NCBI RefSeq assembly: GCF_003258605.2
Contig: NZ_CP031264.1
Coordinates: 5,456,001-5,520,000 of the forward strand
Source: Peterkaempfera bronchialis
Lineage (GTDB): Bacteria > Actinomycetota > Actinomycetes > Streptomycetales > Streptomycetaceae
Direction: 5' to 3'
DNA: 64,000 nt
Notes under the pieces: generated by a model
What the model saw: the letters and a program-made list of their open reading frames with translations, nothing else
The model's database searches: none
What the model was told of the DNA's origin: nothing
Made by a program: the position numbers and the translations under genes
Part shown: positions 1-8,586 of the stretch, one piece after another
Numbering within the stretch: position 1 is the stretch's first letter
Layout of the letters: every line of letters begins with the position of its first letter

Positions 1-98
1 GCCGGTGCTCCGTTGCGCGGCTGGCGTCGACCTCCTGGCCGGGTCGACCCCGTACCGGGCGTTCCGCACCGTACCGACGCGAATCGTCGGAAACCGCC

Positions 99-104
99 TA
101 GGGT
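99..104 (+). promoter_or_regulatory. putative -10 box for a leaderless transcript
   Basis: TAGGGT lies 7 nt before the ATG at 112, so transcription would begin at or next to the start codon. No convincing -35 hexamer is visible. Several other genes in the window share this layout, which is why I credit it. Confidence 0.4.
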
Positions 105-111
105 GGCCCCC

Positions 112-1269
112 ATGGGCGTGACGGTTCTGCATGTGGCCCAGCCCGTCGACGGCGGGGTCGCCCGGGTGGTGGCCGACCTGGTGCGCGGTCAGCTGGCGGG
201 CGGTCACCGGGTGGCGGTGGCCTGTCCGCCGGGCGGGCGGCTGGCCGGAGAGGCGGCAGCCTCGGGGGCGGAGGTGCTGCCCTGGGCGGCGGTCCGCTCG
301 CCGGGCCCGTCGGCCGCCGCCGAGGCGCGGCGGCTGCACGGGATCGCCGCCCGGCTCCGCCCCGACCTGCTGCATCTGCACAGCGCCAAGGCCGGTCTGG
401 CCGGACGCCTGGCGGTACGCGGGCGCGTCCCCACGGTCTTCCAGCCGCACGCCTGGTCGTTCGCCGCCGTCACCGGACCGGCCGCCGCAGGGGCACTGCG
501 CTGGGAGCGCTTCGGCGTGCGGTGGGCGCATGCGGTGCTCTGCGTCAGCGAACAGGAGCGCCGCGACGGCATGGCCGCCGGAGTCCGCGCCCGCCGCTGG
601 GAGGTGGTGCCCAACGGGGTGGACCTGGCCCGCCACACCGCCGCTGACGAGGACGCCCGCCGCCGTGCGCGGCACGCCCTCGGCCTGGACCCGCACGCCC
701 CGCTGGCCGTCTGTGTCGGACGGCTGTGTCGGCAGAAGGGCCAGGATGTACTGCTGGATGCCTGGCCGCAGGTGCTGCGCCGGGTACCGGACGCCCGGCT
801 GGCGCTGGTCGGCGACGGTCCGCAGCGGGTGGCCCTAGAGCAGCGGGCGGCCCGGCTTTCGGCGGGCGCCGGGGCGGGGGCGGCGGCGCTGCTGGTCGGC
901 GATGTGTCCGACCCCCGGCCCTGGTACGCCGCCGCCGATCTGGTGGTGCTGCCCTCGCGCTGGGAGGGCATGGCGCTGGTGCCGCTGGAGGCCATGGCGG
1001 CTGCCCGGCCGGTGGTGCTGGCCGAGGTGTCCGGTGCTGCGGAGTGCCTGCCGCCCGGGGAGCGGGCCACCGCCCTGGTGCCGCCGGAGGACCCTCGGGC
1101 GCTGGCCGCCGCCGTCGCGGCGGCGCTCGCCGACCGGGCAGGGTGCGCCCGGCGCGGCGTTCTGGCCCGGGAGCAGATGGCGGCGTGCCACGAGGTGGGC
1201 CGGTCGGTGGCGCGCGTCTCCCGCCTCTACCGCGAGTTGCTGGCCGGAACGGCTGTTCCCCGACGGTAA
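112..1269 (+). CDS. GT4-family glycosyltransferase, exopolysaccharide locus
   Basis: A 385-residue GT-B glycosyltransferase of family 4, predicted to transfer a sugar from a nucleotide-sugar donor to a lipid-linked oligosaccharide at the inner face of the membrane. The N-terminal half has the acceptor-domain start (VTVLHVAQPVDGG). The C-terminal half has VPNGVD near residue 190, a VGRL..QKG strand-loop, and the EGMALVPLE pair of glutamates spaced as in the GT4 EX7E motif. The ATG at 112 is chosen because the protein then begins directly at the first beta strand and a TAGGGT box lies just upstream. It opens a co-directional series of surface-polysaccharide genes. The sugar transferred cannot be told from sequence. 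Confidence 0.88.
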   Translation: MGVTVLHVAQPVDGGVARVVADLVRGQLAGGHRVAVACPPGGRLAGEAAASGAEVLPWAAVRSPGPSAAAEARRLHGIAARLRPDLLHLHSAKAGLAGRLAVRGRVPTVFQPHAWSFAAVTGPAAAGALRWERFGVRWAHAVLCVSEQERRDGMAAGVRARRWEVVPNGVDLARHTAADEDARRRARHALGLDPHAPLAVCVGRLCRQKGQDVLLDAWPQVLRRVPDARLALVGDGPQRVALEQRAARLSAGAGAGAAALLVGDVSDPRPWYAAADLVVLPSRWEGMALVPLEAMAAARPVVLAEVSGAAECLPPGERATALVPPEDPRALAAAVAAALADRAGCARRGVLAREQMAACHEVGRSVARVSRLYRELLAGTAVPRR

Positions 1270-1402
1270 ATCAGACGAATAGGCGGCCGGTATGAAACCA
1301 CCGGTCGGACCGGGCGATTGATGGTGAATCGTCGGTACTGTCTGGTTTCGCCGGACCGGAGTCACCCGGGCCGGCGCACCCAACAGGGGAGTACATGCGC
1401 GG

Positions 1403-2890
1403 ATGAGGACCGAGAACGAGAGCGTGCCGCGCCCCGGACGGACCGCACCGCCCGTCCCCGCCCCCCGGCAGAACCCCGGCCCTCCCCAAGTCCTCTACAC
1501 CGAAGCCACGTTCCCCCTCACCCTGCTAGCCGCCGACGCGGCAGCCGCCTGCGCCGCCGCCGCACTCGCCACCCCGGGCCGCCTGCTCCCCACCGCCGAC
1601 CTGCTGATCGAGACCGGCGCCCTGCTGCCCGCCCTGCTGCTGCTCAACGGCGTCGGCGGCCTCTACCGCAGACGGCTGTCGCCCTCCGTACTCGACGAAC
1701 TGCCCGCCCTCGCCGGCCGCGCCGCCGTCGCGGTGGCCTTCGCGGTCACCCTCTGCGGCTGCCTCCCCGAGCGGTGGCCGTCCTTCGCCACCGCCGCCGG
1801 ACTGCTGCGGCTGCTCACCGGCTACCTGGCCCTCGCCGTCACCGGCCGCGCCGCCGCGTACGCCGCCCTGCTGCGCCGCCGCCGCCGGGCCCCCCGGCCG
1901 GTGCTGCTGCTGGGCGCGGGCGACCGGGGCCGCCGGGTCGCCGCCGCCCTGCTGGCACACCCCCGGTACGGCATGCGCCCGGTCGGCTGTCTGGACACCG
2001 CCCGGGCGCCGCACCCCGACGGCCCGCCGGCCCCGGTGCCGGTGCCGGTCCTGGGCGGCTGCGAGGTGCTGGAACGGGAGATCCGCCGCCGTGGCGTCCG
2101 CGACCTGCTGATCACCACCGACACCGCCGAGACCGCCGATCCGGAGACCGCCGCCGCGATGCGCACCGCCGCCCGGCTCGGCTGCGACCTGTGGCTGGTG
2201 CCCGGACTGCGCGAGTACGGCGCCCTGCCGTACGGCTTCCGCCGCCCGGCCCATGGCGACCACCTGTGGGGCTTCCCCTGCCTGCGGATCGGCCGACCCG
2301 CCCGCCACCGGCCCGGCTGGGCCGCCAAACGCGCCCTGGACCGCACCGCCGCCGCCGTCCTGCTGATGCTGGCCGCACCGCTGCTGGCCGCCTGCGCCCT
2401 GGCCGTACGGCTGGACGACGGACCCGGGGTGATCTTCCGTCAGCAGCGGGTCGGTCTCGACGGCCGAGTCTTCACCCTGCTGAAGTTCCGCACCCTGCGC
2501 CCGGCCTCCGCCCATGAGTCCGCCACCCGCTGGACCATCGCGCAGGACCGGCGGATGGGCCGGGTCGGCCGCCTGCTGCGCCGTACCTCCCTGGACGAGC
2601 TGCCCCAGCTGTGGAATGTGCTGCGCGGCGAGATGAGCCTGGTCGGACCGCGCCCCGAACGGCCCTACTTCGCGCTGCGCTTCACCCAGGCCCACCCCGG
2701 CTACGCCGACCGCCACCGCGTCCCGGCCGGCATCACCGGACTCGCCCAGACCCACGGGCTGCGCGGCGACACCTCCATCGAGGACCGCGCCCGCTTCGAC
2801 AACCACTACATCGAGAGCTGGAGCCTCTGGCAGGACATCACCATCCTGCTGCGCACCGCCGCCACGCTGATCCGCCCGGACGGGAGCTGA
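1403..2890 (+). CDS. Polyprenyl glycosylphosphotransferase initiating EPS synthesis
   Basis: A 495-residue bacterial sugar transferase (WbaP/ExoY type) that loads the first sugar-1-phosphate onto undecaprenyl phosphate. About four hydrophobic segments in residues 25-160 are followed by a nucleotide-binding-like segment (LLLGAGDRGRR) and the catalytic domain. That domain starts at KRALDR and holds FRQQRVG, LLKFRTL, RRTSLDELPQLWNVL and GEMSLVGPRPE, the signature of the family. The start has GGGGAG 11-12 nt upstream. A three-codon open frame (ATG CGC GGA TGA, 1395-1406) overlaps the ATG. It is the priming enzyme of the locus; the polymerase follows almost immediately. Confidence 0.92.
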   Translation: MRTENESVPRPGRTAPPVPAPRQNPGPPQVLYTEATFPLTLLAADAAAACAAAALATPGRLLPTADLLIETGALLPALLLLNGVGGLYRRRLSPSVLDELPALAGRAAVAVAFAVTLCGCLPERWPSFATAAGLLRLLTGYLALAVTGRAAAYAALLRRRRRAPRPVLLLGAGDRGRRVAAALLAHPRYGMRPVGCLDTARAPHPDGPPAPVPVPVLGGCEVLEREIRRRGVRDLLITTDTAETADPETAAAMRTAARLGCDLWLVPGLREYGALPYGFRRPAHGDHLWGFPCLRIGRPARHRPGWAAKRALDRTAAAVLLMLAAPLLAACALAVRLDDGPGVIFRQQRVGLDGRVFTLLKFRTLRPASAHESATRWTIAQDRRMGRVGRLLRRTSLDELPQLWNVLRGEMSLVGPRPERPYFALRFTQAHPGYADRHRVPAGITGLAQTHGLRGDTSIEDRARFDNHYIESWSLWQDITILLRTAATLIRPDGS

Positions 2891-2895
2891 CCACC

Positions 2896-4809
2896 GTGGT
2901 GACCGCCACCACCCCCGCCCTCCGCGACCTGCTGCGGCGGCCCAGCCTGGCGGCGGCCGCGACCGTGCTGCTGGTCTGCCTCCCCGGCGGCGAGAAGGAC
3001 CTCGCCGCCACCGCCGCCGTCCACATCACCCCGGCCGACCTCGCCTCGCTGGCCCTGGTGGCGGTCATCGCCGTACCGCTGCTCCGGGGCCGGCTCCCGG
3101 TGGCGCTCCACCCGCTGGGCTGCCTGCTCTACGGCGCCGTCGCACTGGCCGCCTCGGTCGCCACTGCCACCGCCACCGCCCCGGACCCGGCCGCCGCCCT
3201 CAGCGGCTATGCACGGCTCGTCCAGGTCTTCGTCCTGGTCCCGGTCGCCGTGCTGCTGTCGCTGCGCGACCGGTTCGACCTCCACCTGCTGCTCGGCGCC
3301 CTGATCACCGCCGCCCTGATCGAGGGAGGCATCGGCGTCCACCAGTACCTGACCGGCACCGGGGCCTCCTACACCGGCCTGCCGATCCGCGCCGTCGGCA
3401 CCTTCGGCGCGCTGGACGTCATGGCGATGTCCGGCATGGTCTCCTTCGGCCTGCTGGCCGCCCTCGCCCTGGCCCTCGGGCTGCGCGGCTCACCCGCCCA
3501 CCGGCTGCCGCGCCGCGCCCTGTACACGGCGGCGGCCCTGCTGACCCTGCCGCTGGCCTTCTCCTTCAGCCGTGGCAGCTGGATCGCCTGCGCCGTCGCC
3601 ACCGCCGTACTGCTGCTGCGCACCGACCCCCGGCTGGCGCTGCGCTGGGCGGCGGTGGGCGTGGCGGGCGCGGTGGTGCTGATCGGCGGCTTCGGCGTCG
3701 CGGCCGACTCCCTCACCGAACGGCTGGCCAGCATCGCCACCGTCTCCCACACCCCCGACCAGTCCGTCACCGACCGCTATGACCTCTGGACCACCGCCGG
3801 CCGCATCTGGCTGGACCACCCGGCCACCGGCGCCGGGCCCCGGGGGTTCGCGCAGCAGCGCGACAGCCACGCCCCGCTGCGGCTCTCCTCCGCAGGCGAC
3901 GCCGAGGACGGCACCATCGGCTTCCGACGCGAACCGCTGCTCTCCCCGCACAACATGTACCTGCTGGTCCTCAGCGAGCAGGGGCTGCTCGGCATCCTCG
4001 CCCACACCGCGCTCTGCCTGGTCCTGCTCACCCGCAGCCTCCGCCGGGTCGGCCGCCGCTGCCGGAACGGCGCGGGCCTGGCCGCCACCGCCCTCCTGGT
4101 CTGGCTCCTGGCCGACTTCCTCTACGCCGACATCGGCGGCCCCACCACCGTCCTCACCTCCACCATCCTCGCCCTCGCCACCCACTGGTCCCTGCCCCCA
4201 ACACCCCGGCCAGCGGCGCCCCCGCCCTCGGCACCTCGGCCGGTGGCGTCCCTGCCTGTGGCGTCCCCGCCGGTGGCGTCCTCGCTGGTGGCTCCCTTGC
4301 CCGTGGCGTTTCGGCCGGTGGCGTCCCCGCCGGTGGCGCCTTTGCCTATGGCATCTCGGCCCGTGGCGTCCTCGCCGGGGACGTCCCTGCCCGGAGTGTG
4401 CCCGTCCGCTGTGCCTCTGCCCGCAGTGTCCCCGCCGGGGGTCTCCGCGTCCGGTGTGTGCTCGCGTGAAGCGTCTCCGTCCGTAGCGTTCTGGCCCGTA
4501 GTGCCTCCGCCGGAGGCGCCCCCGGCCGCAGCGCCTCGGCCGGTGGCACCCCCGCCTGTGGCCTCTCGGCCCGTGGCGTCCTCGCCGGGGACGTCCCTGC
4601 CCGGAGTGTGCCCGTCCGTTGTGCCTCTGCCCGCAGTGTCCCCGCCGGGGGTCTCCGCGTCCGGTGTGTGCTCGCGTGAAGCGTCTCCGTCCGTAGCGTT
4701 CTGGCCCGTAGTGCCCCCGCCGGAGGCGCCCCGGCCCGCAGCGCCCCCGTCCGCATCGCCTCTGCCGGTAGCGCCCCCGGCCGCCGCCGAGGGGGCCGCT
4801 GACCGGTGA
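2896..4809 (+). CDS. O-antigen ligase/Wzy-type polymerase with repetitive Pro-rich tail
   Basis: A 637-residue membrane protein. Residues 1-430 contain about ten hydrophobic helices and the Wzy_C-type signature TDRYDLWTTAGRIWLDHP with GAGPRGF, which marks enzymes that polymerise or ligate lipid-linked oligosaccharides on the outer face of the membrane. GTG 2896 (or 2899) is chosen as it lies 6 nt after the previous stop. The last ~200 residues are a low-complexity Pro/Ala/Val/Ser tail, including a 70-residue unit present twice, which is foreign to the family. The tail contains repeated VCP and VCS cysteines. It may be a surface spacer or may have grown by slippage. The next gene overlaps it by 4 nt. 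Confidence 0.85.
   Translation: MVTATTPALRDLLRRPSLAAAATVLLVCLPGGEKDLAATAAVHITPADLASLALVAVIAVPLLRGRLPVALHPLGCLLYGAVALAASVATATATAPDPAAALSGYARLVQVFVLVPVAVLLSLRDRFDLHLLLGALITAALIEGGIGVHQYLTGTGASYTGLPIRAVGTFGALDVMAMSGMVSFGLLAALALALGLRGSPAHRLPRRALYTAAALLTLPLAFSFSRGSWIACAVATAVLLLRTDPRLALRWAAVGVAGAVVLIGGFGVAADSLTERLASIATVSHTPDQSVTDRYDLWTTAGRIWLDHPATGAGPRGFAQQRDSHAPLRLSSAGDAEDGTIGFRREPLLSPHNMYLLVLSEQGLLGILAHTALCLVLLTRSLRRVGRRCRNGAGLAATALLVWLLADFLYADIGGPTTVLTSTILALATHWSLPPTPRPAAPPPSAPRPVASLPVASPPVASSLVAPLPVAFRPVASPPVAPLPMASRPVASSPGTSLPGVCPSAVPLPAVSPPGVSASGVCSREASPSVAFWPVVPPPEAPPAAAPRPVAPPPVASRPVASSPGTSLPGVCPSVVPLPAVSPPGVSASGVCSREASPSVAFWPVVPPPEAPRPAAPPSASPLPVAPPAAAEGAADR
4354..4733 (+). repeat. 210-bp direct duplication inside the polymerase tail
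   Basis: Positions 4354-4523 recur at 4564-4733 with only a few mismatches (for example 4409/4619 and 4506/4716) at an exact 210-bp offset. The length is a multiple of three, so the reading frame is kept and 70 residues are repeated. The surrounding tail (4201-4800) is built from shorter degenerate Val-Ala-Ser-Pro repeats. Confidence 0.95.
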
Positions 4810-6497
4810 CGATCCGTCAGGCCATGCCCGCCGCCCCGTCGGCCGCCACGGCCGGGTCCTCCTTCATTGCCCGGGCCTTCGGCGTCACCGCGCTGCTGGC
4901 CGCCGCCGGATCACTGCTCGGGCTGCTGCGTGACCTGCTGCTCGCCCGGTACTTCGGCGCCGGCGAGGACACCGACGCCTTCCTGGTCTCCTGGACCGTG
5001 CCGGAGACCGCCTCCCCGCTGCTCATCGAGGACGCCATGGCCTTCCTCATGGTGCCCGCCTTCAGCCTGGCGCTGGCCGCCCGCCAACACGACCGCACCG
5101 GCCACCCGCAGCACGTCCCCACCGCCGACCCGGTCCGCGCCCTGGTCGCCGCCACCCTGCCCCCGCTCTGCCTGGCCCTGGCCGCCCTCTCCGCCGCTAC
5201 CGCCGCCTTCGCCCCGTCCCTGGTCGAGGCGCTCGCCCCGGGCCTGCCCCACCCCGGACCGGCCGTCCGGTGCACCCGGATCACCGCCCTCACCGTGCTG
5301 TCCTTCGGCGTCACCGGCTACCTCAGCGCCGCCCTCCGGGCCCACCACCACTTCACCGCACCGGCCGCCGTCTGCGTCGTCCAGAACGCGGGCATCCTGG
5401 GCGTCCTGACCACCTGCCACCAGTGGCTGGGCGTCACGGCCGCCGCCGTCGGAGTCGCCGTCGGCAGCGCCCTGACGACCGCGCTGCTGCTGCCGCCGTT
5501 CCTCCGCCGACTGCGCTCCACCCCCCGCACCCCGGCCGCCCGCCGCGCCACCCGGCTACCGGTGATCAGCCCGCTGGCGCTGCTGCCCGTGGTCGGGTTC
5601 TCGCTGACCCGGCAGGCCCAGGTCTTCATCGAGCGGTACCTCGGCTCGGAACTGCCGCCCGGCACCATCTCGCACCTCAACTACGCGTCCAAGGTCGCCC
5701 AACTCGCCATGACCGCCTCCCTGCTGATCTGCACCGTCACCTTCCCCCTGGTCGCCCGCGCCATCGCCGACGGCGACCTGCGGGCGGCCCGCGACCGGGT
5801 CGAGAAGGACCTCGGCCTGGTCGGCGCCGTGGTCCTCTGCGGCACCGCCTTCCTGCTGGCCTGCGCACCCGCCGTCGTCCGAATCCTCTTCCAGCGCGGC
5901 GCGTTCGGCCCGCAGGACAGCGCGGCGACCGCCGCCGTGATGCGCGTCTACAGCGTCGGACTGCTCTTCCAGTCCCTCACCGGGGCCCTGATCAGGCCGT
6001 ACTTCTCCACCCGCCCGGCGGTGCGGATCGCCGACGCCGCCGAACCCCCCGGCGCCGCCCGGCCCTGGCTCGACTGGTACCCGGTCGCCGCGATGCTCCT
6101 CGGCCTGGCCGTCACCTTCGCCGTCGGCGCCGCCGCAGCCCCCCACGCCGGGGCGCTGGGCATCGCCGCCGCCAACGCCGCCGGCATCACCGTCACCGCC
6201 TCCCTGCTCCTGTACGGCCTGCGGCAGCGCGGCATCGCCCTGCGCCTCCGCACGGTGCTGGGCGGACAGGCCCGGCTCGCCGCCGCCGCAGCTGCCGCCG
6301 CAGCCGCCGGAACCGCCGCCGCGTCCCTCGCCGGGCCCCGGCCACTCACCGCCGTACTCCTCGGCGGCACCGCCGTCACCGCCGTCTTCACCGCCACCGC
6401 CGCCGCACTCGGCGCCCCCGAACTGCGCACTCCGCTGCGCGCCCTCGGGTGCGCCCTCCGCCCCACCGCCGAGGGAGACCGCCGCCATGGCCGCTGA
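4806..6497 (+). CDS. MVIN/MurJ-like lipid-linked polysaccharide flippase
   Basis: A 563-residue polytopic protein of the MOP/MVIN family. It begins with the typical GSLLGLLRDLLLARYFGAG segment and has about 14 hydrophobic stretches with family turns such as RQAQVFIERYLGS and RILFQRGAFG. In this operon it most likely flips the lipid-linked EPS repeat unit outward (a Wzx role) rather than lipid II, although sequence alone cannot exclude MurJ activity. The GTG start overlaps the polymerase stop in a GTGA arrangement, implying translational coupling. The last helices are very alanine-rich. Confidence 0.88.
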   Translation: MTIRQAMPAAPSAATAGSSFIARAFGVTALLAAAGSLLGLLRDLLLARYFGAGEDTDAFLVSWTVPETASPLLIEDAMAFLMVPAFSLALAARQHDRTGHPQHVPTADPVRALVAATLPPLCLALAALSAATAAFAPSLVEALAPGLPHPGPAVRCTRITALTVLSFGVTGYLSAALRAHHHFTAPAAVCVVQNAGILGVLTTCHQWLGVTAAAVGVAVGSALTTALLLPPFLRRLRSTPRTPAARRATRLPVISPLALLPVVGFSLTRQAQVFIERYLGSELPPGTISHLNYASKVAQLAMTASLLICTVTFPLVARAIADGDLRAARDRVEKDLGLVGAVVLCGTAFLLACAPAVVRILFQRGAFGPQDSAATAAVMRVYSVGLLFQSLTGALIRPYFSTRPAVRIADAAEPPGAARPWLDWYPVAAMLLGLAVTFAVGAAAAPHAGALGIAAANAAGITVTASLLLYGLRQRGIALRLRTVLGGQARLAAAAAAAAAAGTAAASLAGPRPLTAVLLGGTAVTAVFTATAAALGAPELRTPLRALGCALRPTAEGDRRHGR

Positions 6498-7293
6498 ACC
6501 CGCCACCACGATCGCCGCCGCCCCGTCCCTCCGACTGCACCGGGCGCCCTGGACGCTGATGTACCACTCCGTCGACCACTACCGGGAGGACCCCCACCTG
6601 CTCACCGTCCGCCCCGACCGGTTCGCCGCCCAGATGCGCTGGCTGCACCGGCGCGGCCTCTGCGCGGTGGGCGTCGCGGAGCTGCTGCGCGCCGCGCAGA
6701 CCGGCCGCGACGCCGGACTGGTCGGCCTCACCTTCGACGACGGCTATGCGGACTTCCTCGGCCGGGCCCTGCCCGTGCTGCGCGCCTACGGCTTCGGCGC
6801 CGCCCTGTATGTCGTCGCCGACCGCCTCGGCCGCGACAACGCCTGGGACCGGGACGGCCCCCGCAAGCCGCTGCTGACCGCCGACCAGGTCAGGGAGGCC
6901 GCCGCAGCCGGTATCGAGATCGGCTCGCACGGCCTGACCCACACCGCCCTGGCCGGACTTCCCGCCGCCACCCTGACCGCCGAGACCACCCGCAGCAGGG
7001 AGATCCTGGAGCGGATCACCGGCGGACCCGTCACCGGCTTCTGCTACCCCTATGGCTCGGTGGACTCCCGCGCGGTGGCCGCCGTACGGGACGCGGGCTA
7101 CGACTACGCCTGCGCCGTGGAACGCTCGCCGCTCACCGGCCGCCACGCCATGCCCCGCTGCTATGTGGGCGACCGCGACACCGGGTGGCGGCTGCACGCC
7201 AAGCGGGTCCGGGACCGCGCCCGGAGCCTCCGGTCGCGCGGCCCGCAGCCGCAGCCGCAGCCGCAGCCAGAGCCGGGGAGCGGGCGGCGGTGA
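6487..7293 (+). CDS. Polysaccharide deacetylase (NodB/CE4 type)
   Basis: A 268-residue carbohydrate esterase 4 protein. The NodB motifs are present: LTFDDGYADF with the catalytic and metal Asp pair near residues 80-81, the metal-binding SHGLTH histidine pair near 141-145, and GFCYPYG. It should remove N-acetyl groups from GlcNAc-type residues in the polymer. No clear signal peptide is seen, so it may act on the lipid-linked unit in the cytoplasm or depend on another export route. The ATG overlaps the flippase end by 11 nt. The C-terminus ends in a Gln-Pro repeat. Confidence 0.88.
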   Translation: MAAEPATTIAAAPSLRLHRAPWTLMYHSVDHYREDPHLLTVRPDRFAAQMRWLHRRGLCAVGVAELLRAAQTGRDAGLVGLTFDDGYADFLGRALPVLRAYGFGAALYVVADRLGRDNAWDRDGPRKPLLTADQVREAAAAGIEIGSHGLTHTALAGLPAATLTAETTRSREILERITGGPVTGFCYPYGSVDSRAVAAVRDAGYDYACAVERSPLTGRHAMPRCYVGDRDTGWRLHAKRVRDRARSLRSRGPQPQPQPQPEPGSGRR

Positions 7294-8462
7294 AGGTCCT
7301 CCAGGTGATCACCGGGCTGGCGGCCGGCGGCGCCGAGCAGCAGTTGCGGCTGCTGCTGCGCCACCTGCCCGACCACCACCGCTGCGAGGTCGCCGTCCTC
7401 ACCGAGCCCGGCACCGTGGCGGCCGGCATCCGCGCCGACGGCACACCCGTCCACCACCTCGCCATGCGCGGCAACCGCGACCCCGGCGCCGTGCCGCGCC
7501 TCACCGGGCTGATCCGCCGTGGCGGCTACGACCTGGTGCACACCCACCTCTACCGGGCCTGCCTGTACGGGCGGCTCGCCGCCCGGTTCGCCGGGGTACG
7601 GGCGATCGTGGCCACCGAGCACTCGCTGCTGGACGGCCGGATCGAGGGCCGCCCCACCACCCCGGCGGTCCGCGCCCTCTACCTGGCAGCCGAACGGCTC
7701 GGCAGCACCACCGTCACCGTCTCCGCCGAGGTCGAGGGGAGGCTGGCCGCCTGGGGCGTACCGCCGCACCGCCTCCACCTGCTGCCCAACGGTATCGACG
7801 CCGCCCGCCACACCCGGCCGACCGCCTCCCGGGCGGCGCTGCGGCAGACGCTCCGCGCCGAACTGGGGCTGCCCCAGCAGGCCCATGTCGTGGGCGGCGT
7901 CGGCCGGTTGGTCCCCGGCAAGCGGTTCCAGGTGCTGGTGGACGCCCTGGCGCTGCTCACCGCCCGCCGCGCCGCCCGTGAGCCCTGGCTGCTGCTGGTC
8001 GGCGACGGCCCCGAACGCGCCGCCCTGCAACGCCGCGCCCGGCTGGCCGGGGTCGGCCACCGCACCGTGCTCACCGGCGAGCGGGACGACGTACCCGACC
8101 TGCTCACCGCCATGGACGTGCTGGCCGCACCCTCCACCGGGGAGACCTTCGGCCTGGCCGTGCTGGAGGGCCTGGCGGCCGGGCTGCCCGTCCGCTACAC
8201 CTGCTGCCCCGCGCTCGCCGCACTGCCCCCCGAGGCCGCGCCCGGCGCTCTGCGGCTTCCGTCGGACGCCGCCGCCTACGCGGACGCCCTCGGCCCCCAC
8301 CCGGCCGCCGCCCAGCCACCCCGCCCCAACCGCCCGCCGTACACCACTACGCCATCGCCCGCGTGGCCGCCGAACTCGGCGCCCTCTACGACCGCCTCGC
8401 CACCACCTGACCGGCTACCCGCGCCCCGCCGCCCGTCGCCGCACCCGGCGACCCCCGCCTGA
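7290..8462 (+). CDS. GT4-family glycosyltransferase with probable 3' frameshift
   Basis: A second GT4 enzyme, 390 residues as read. It shows GLAAGGAEQQLRLL at the donor-side N-terminus, LLPNGID, VGRLVPGKRFQVLVDA and the EX7E-type ETFGLAVLE. GTG 7290 overlaps the deacetylase stop as GTGA. The last 40 or so residues (PPRPNRPPYTTTP onward) look wrong. One frame over, the sequence reads HHYAIARVAAELGALYDRL and stops at 8410, a normal GT4 C-terminal helix. One base is therefore probably missing or extra near 8330-8341, as a true mutation or a sequencing error. The catalytic core is intact. Confidence 0.82.
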   Translation: MKVLQVITGLAAGGAEQQLRLLLRHLPDHHRCEVAVLTEPGTVAAGIRADGTPVHHLAMRGNRDPGAVPRLTGLIRRGGYDLVHTHLYRACLYGRLAARFAGVRAIVATEHSLLDGRIEGRPTTPAVRALYLAAERLGSTTVTVSAEVEGRLAAWGVPPHRLHLLPNGIDAARHTRPTASRAALRQTLRAELGLPQQAHVVGGVGRLVPGKRFQVLVDALALLTARRAAREPWLLLVGDGPERAALQRRARLAGVGHRTVLTGERDDVPDLLTAMDVLAAPSTGETFGLAVLEGLAAGLPVRYTCCPALAALPPEAAPGALRLPSDAAAYADALGPHPAAAQPPRPNRPPYTTTPSPAWPPNSAPSTTASPPPDRLPAPRRPSPHPATPA

Positions 8463-8586
8463 CCGGCGTGCCGTGCCCCGCGTCACCTGCCTGCCGGTAC
8501 CCGTCGGAGCCCCGAGCCCGACGCCGACGCACAGGGACGCCCGGCGTACTCCCCCTCCACCACCCCCACCGAGAGCAGGACCCGAG

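Noticed and set aside
81..1335. Shared 10-mer GAATCGTCGG upstream of the first two EPS genes (81-90 and 1326-1335)
   Set aside because: Ten-base matches are expected often by chance in 64 kb of biased sequence, and the two copies have different distances to their starts.
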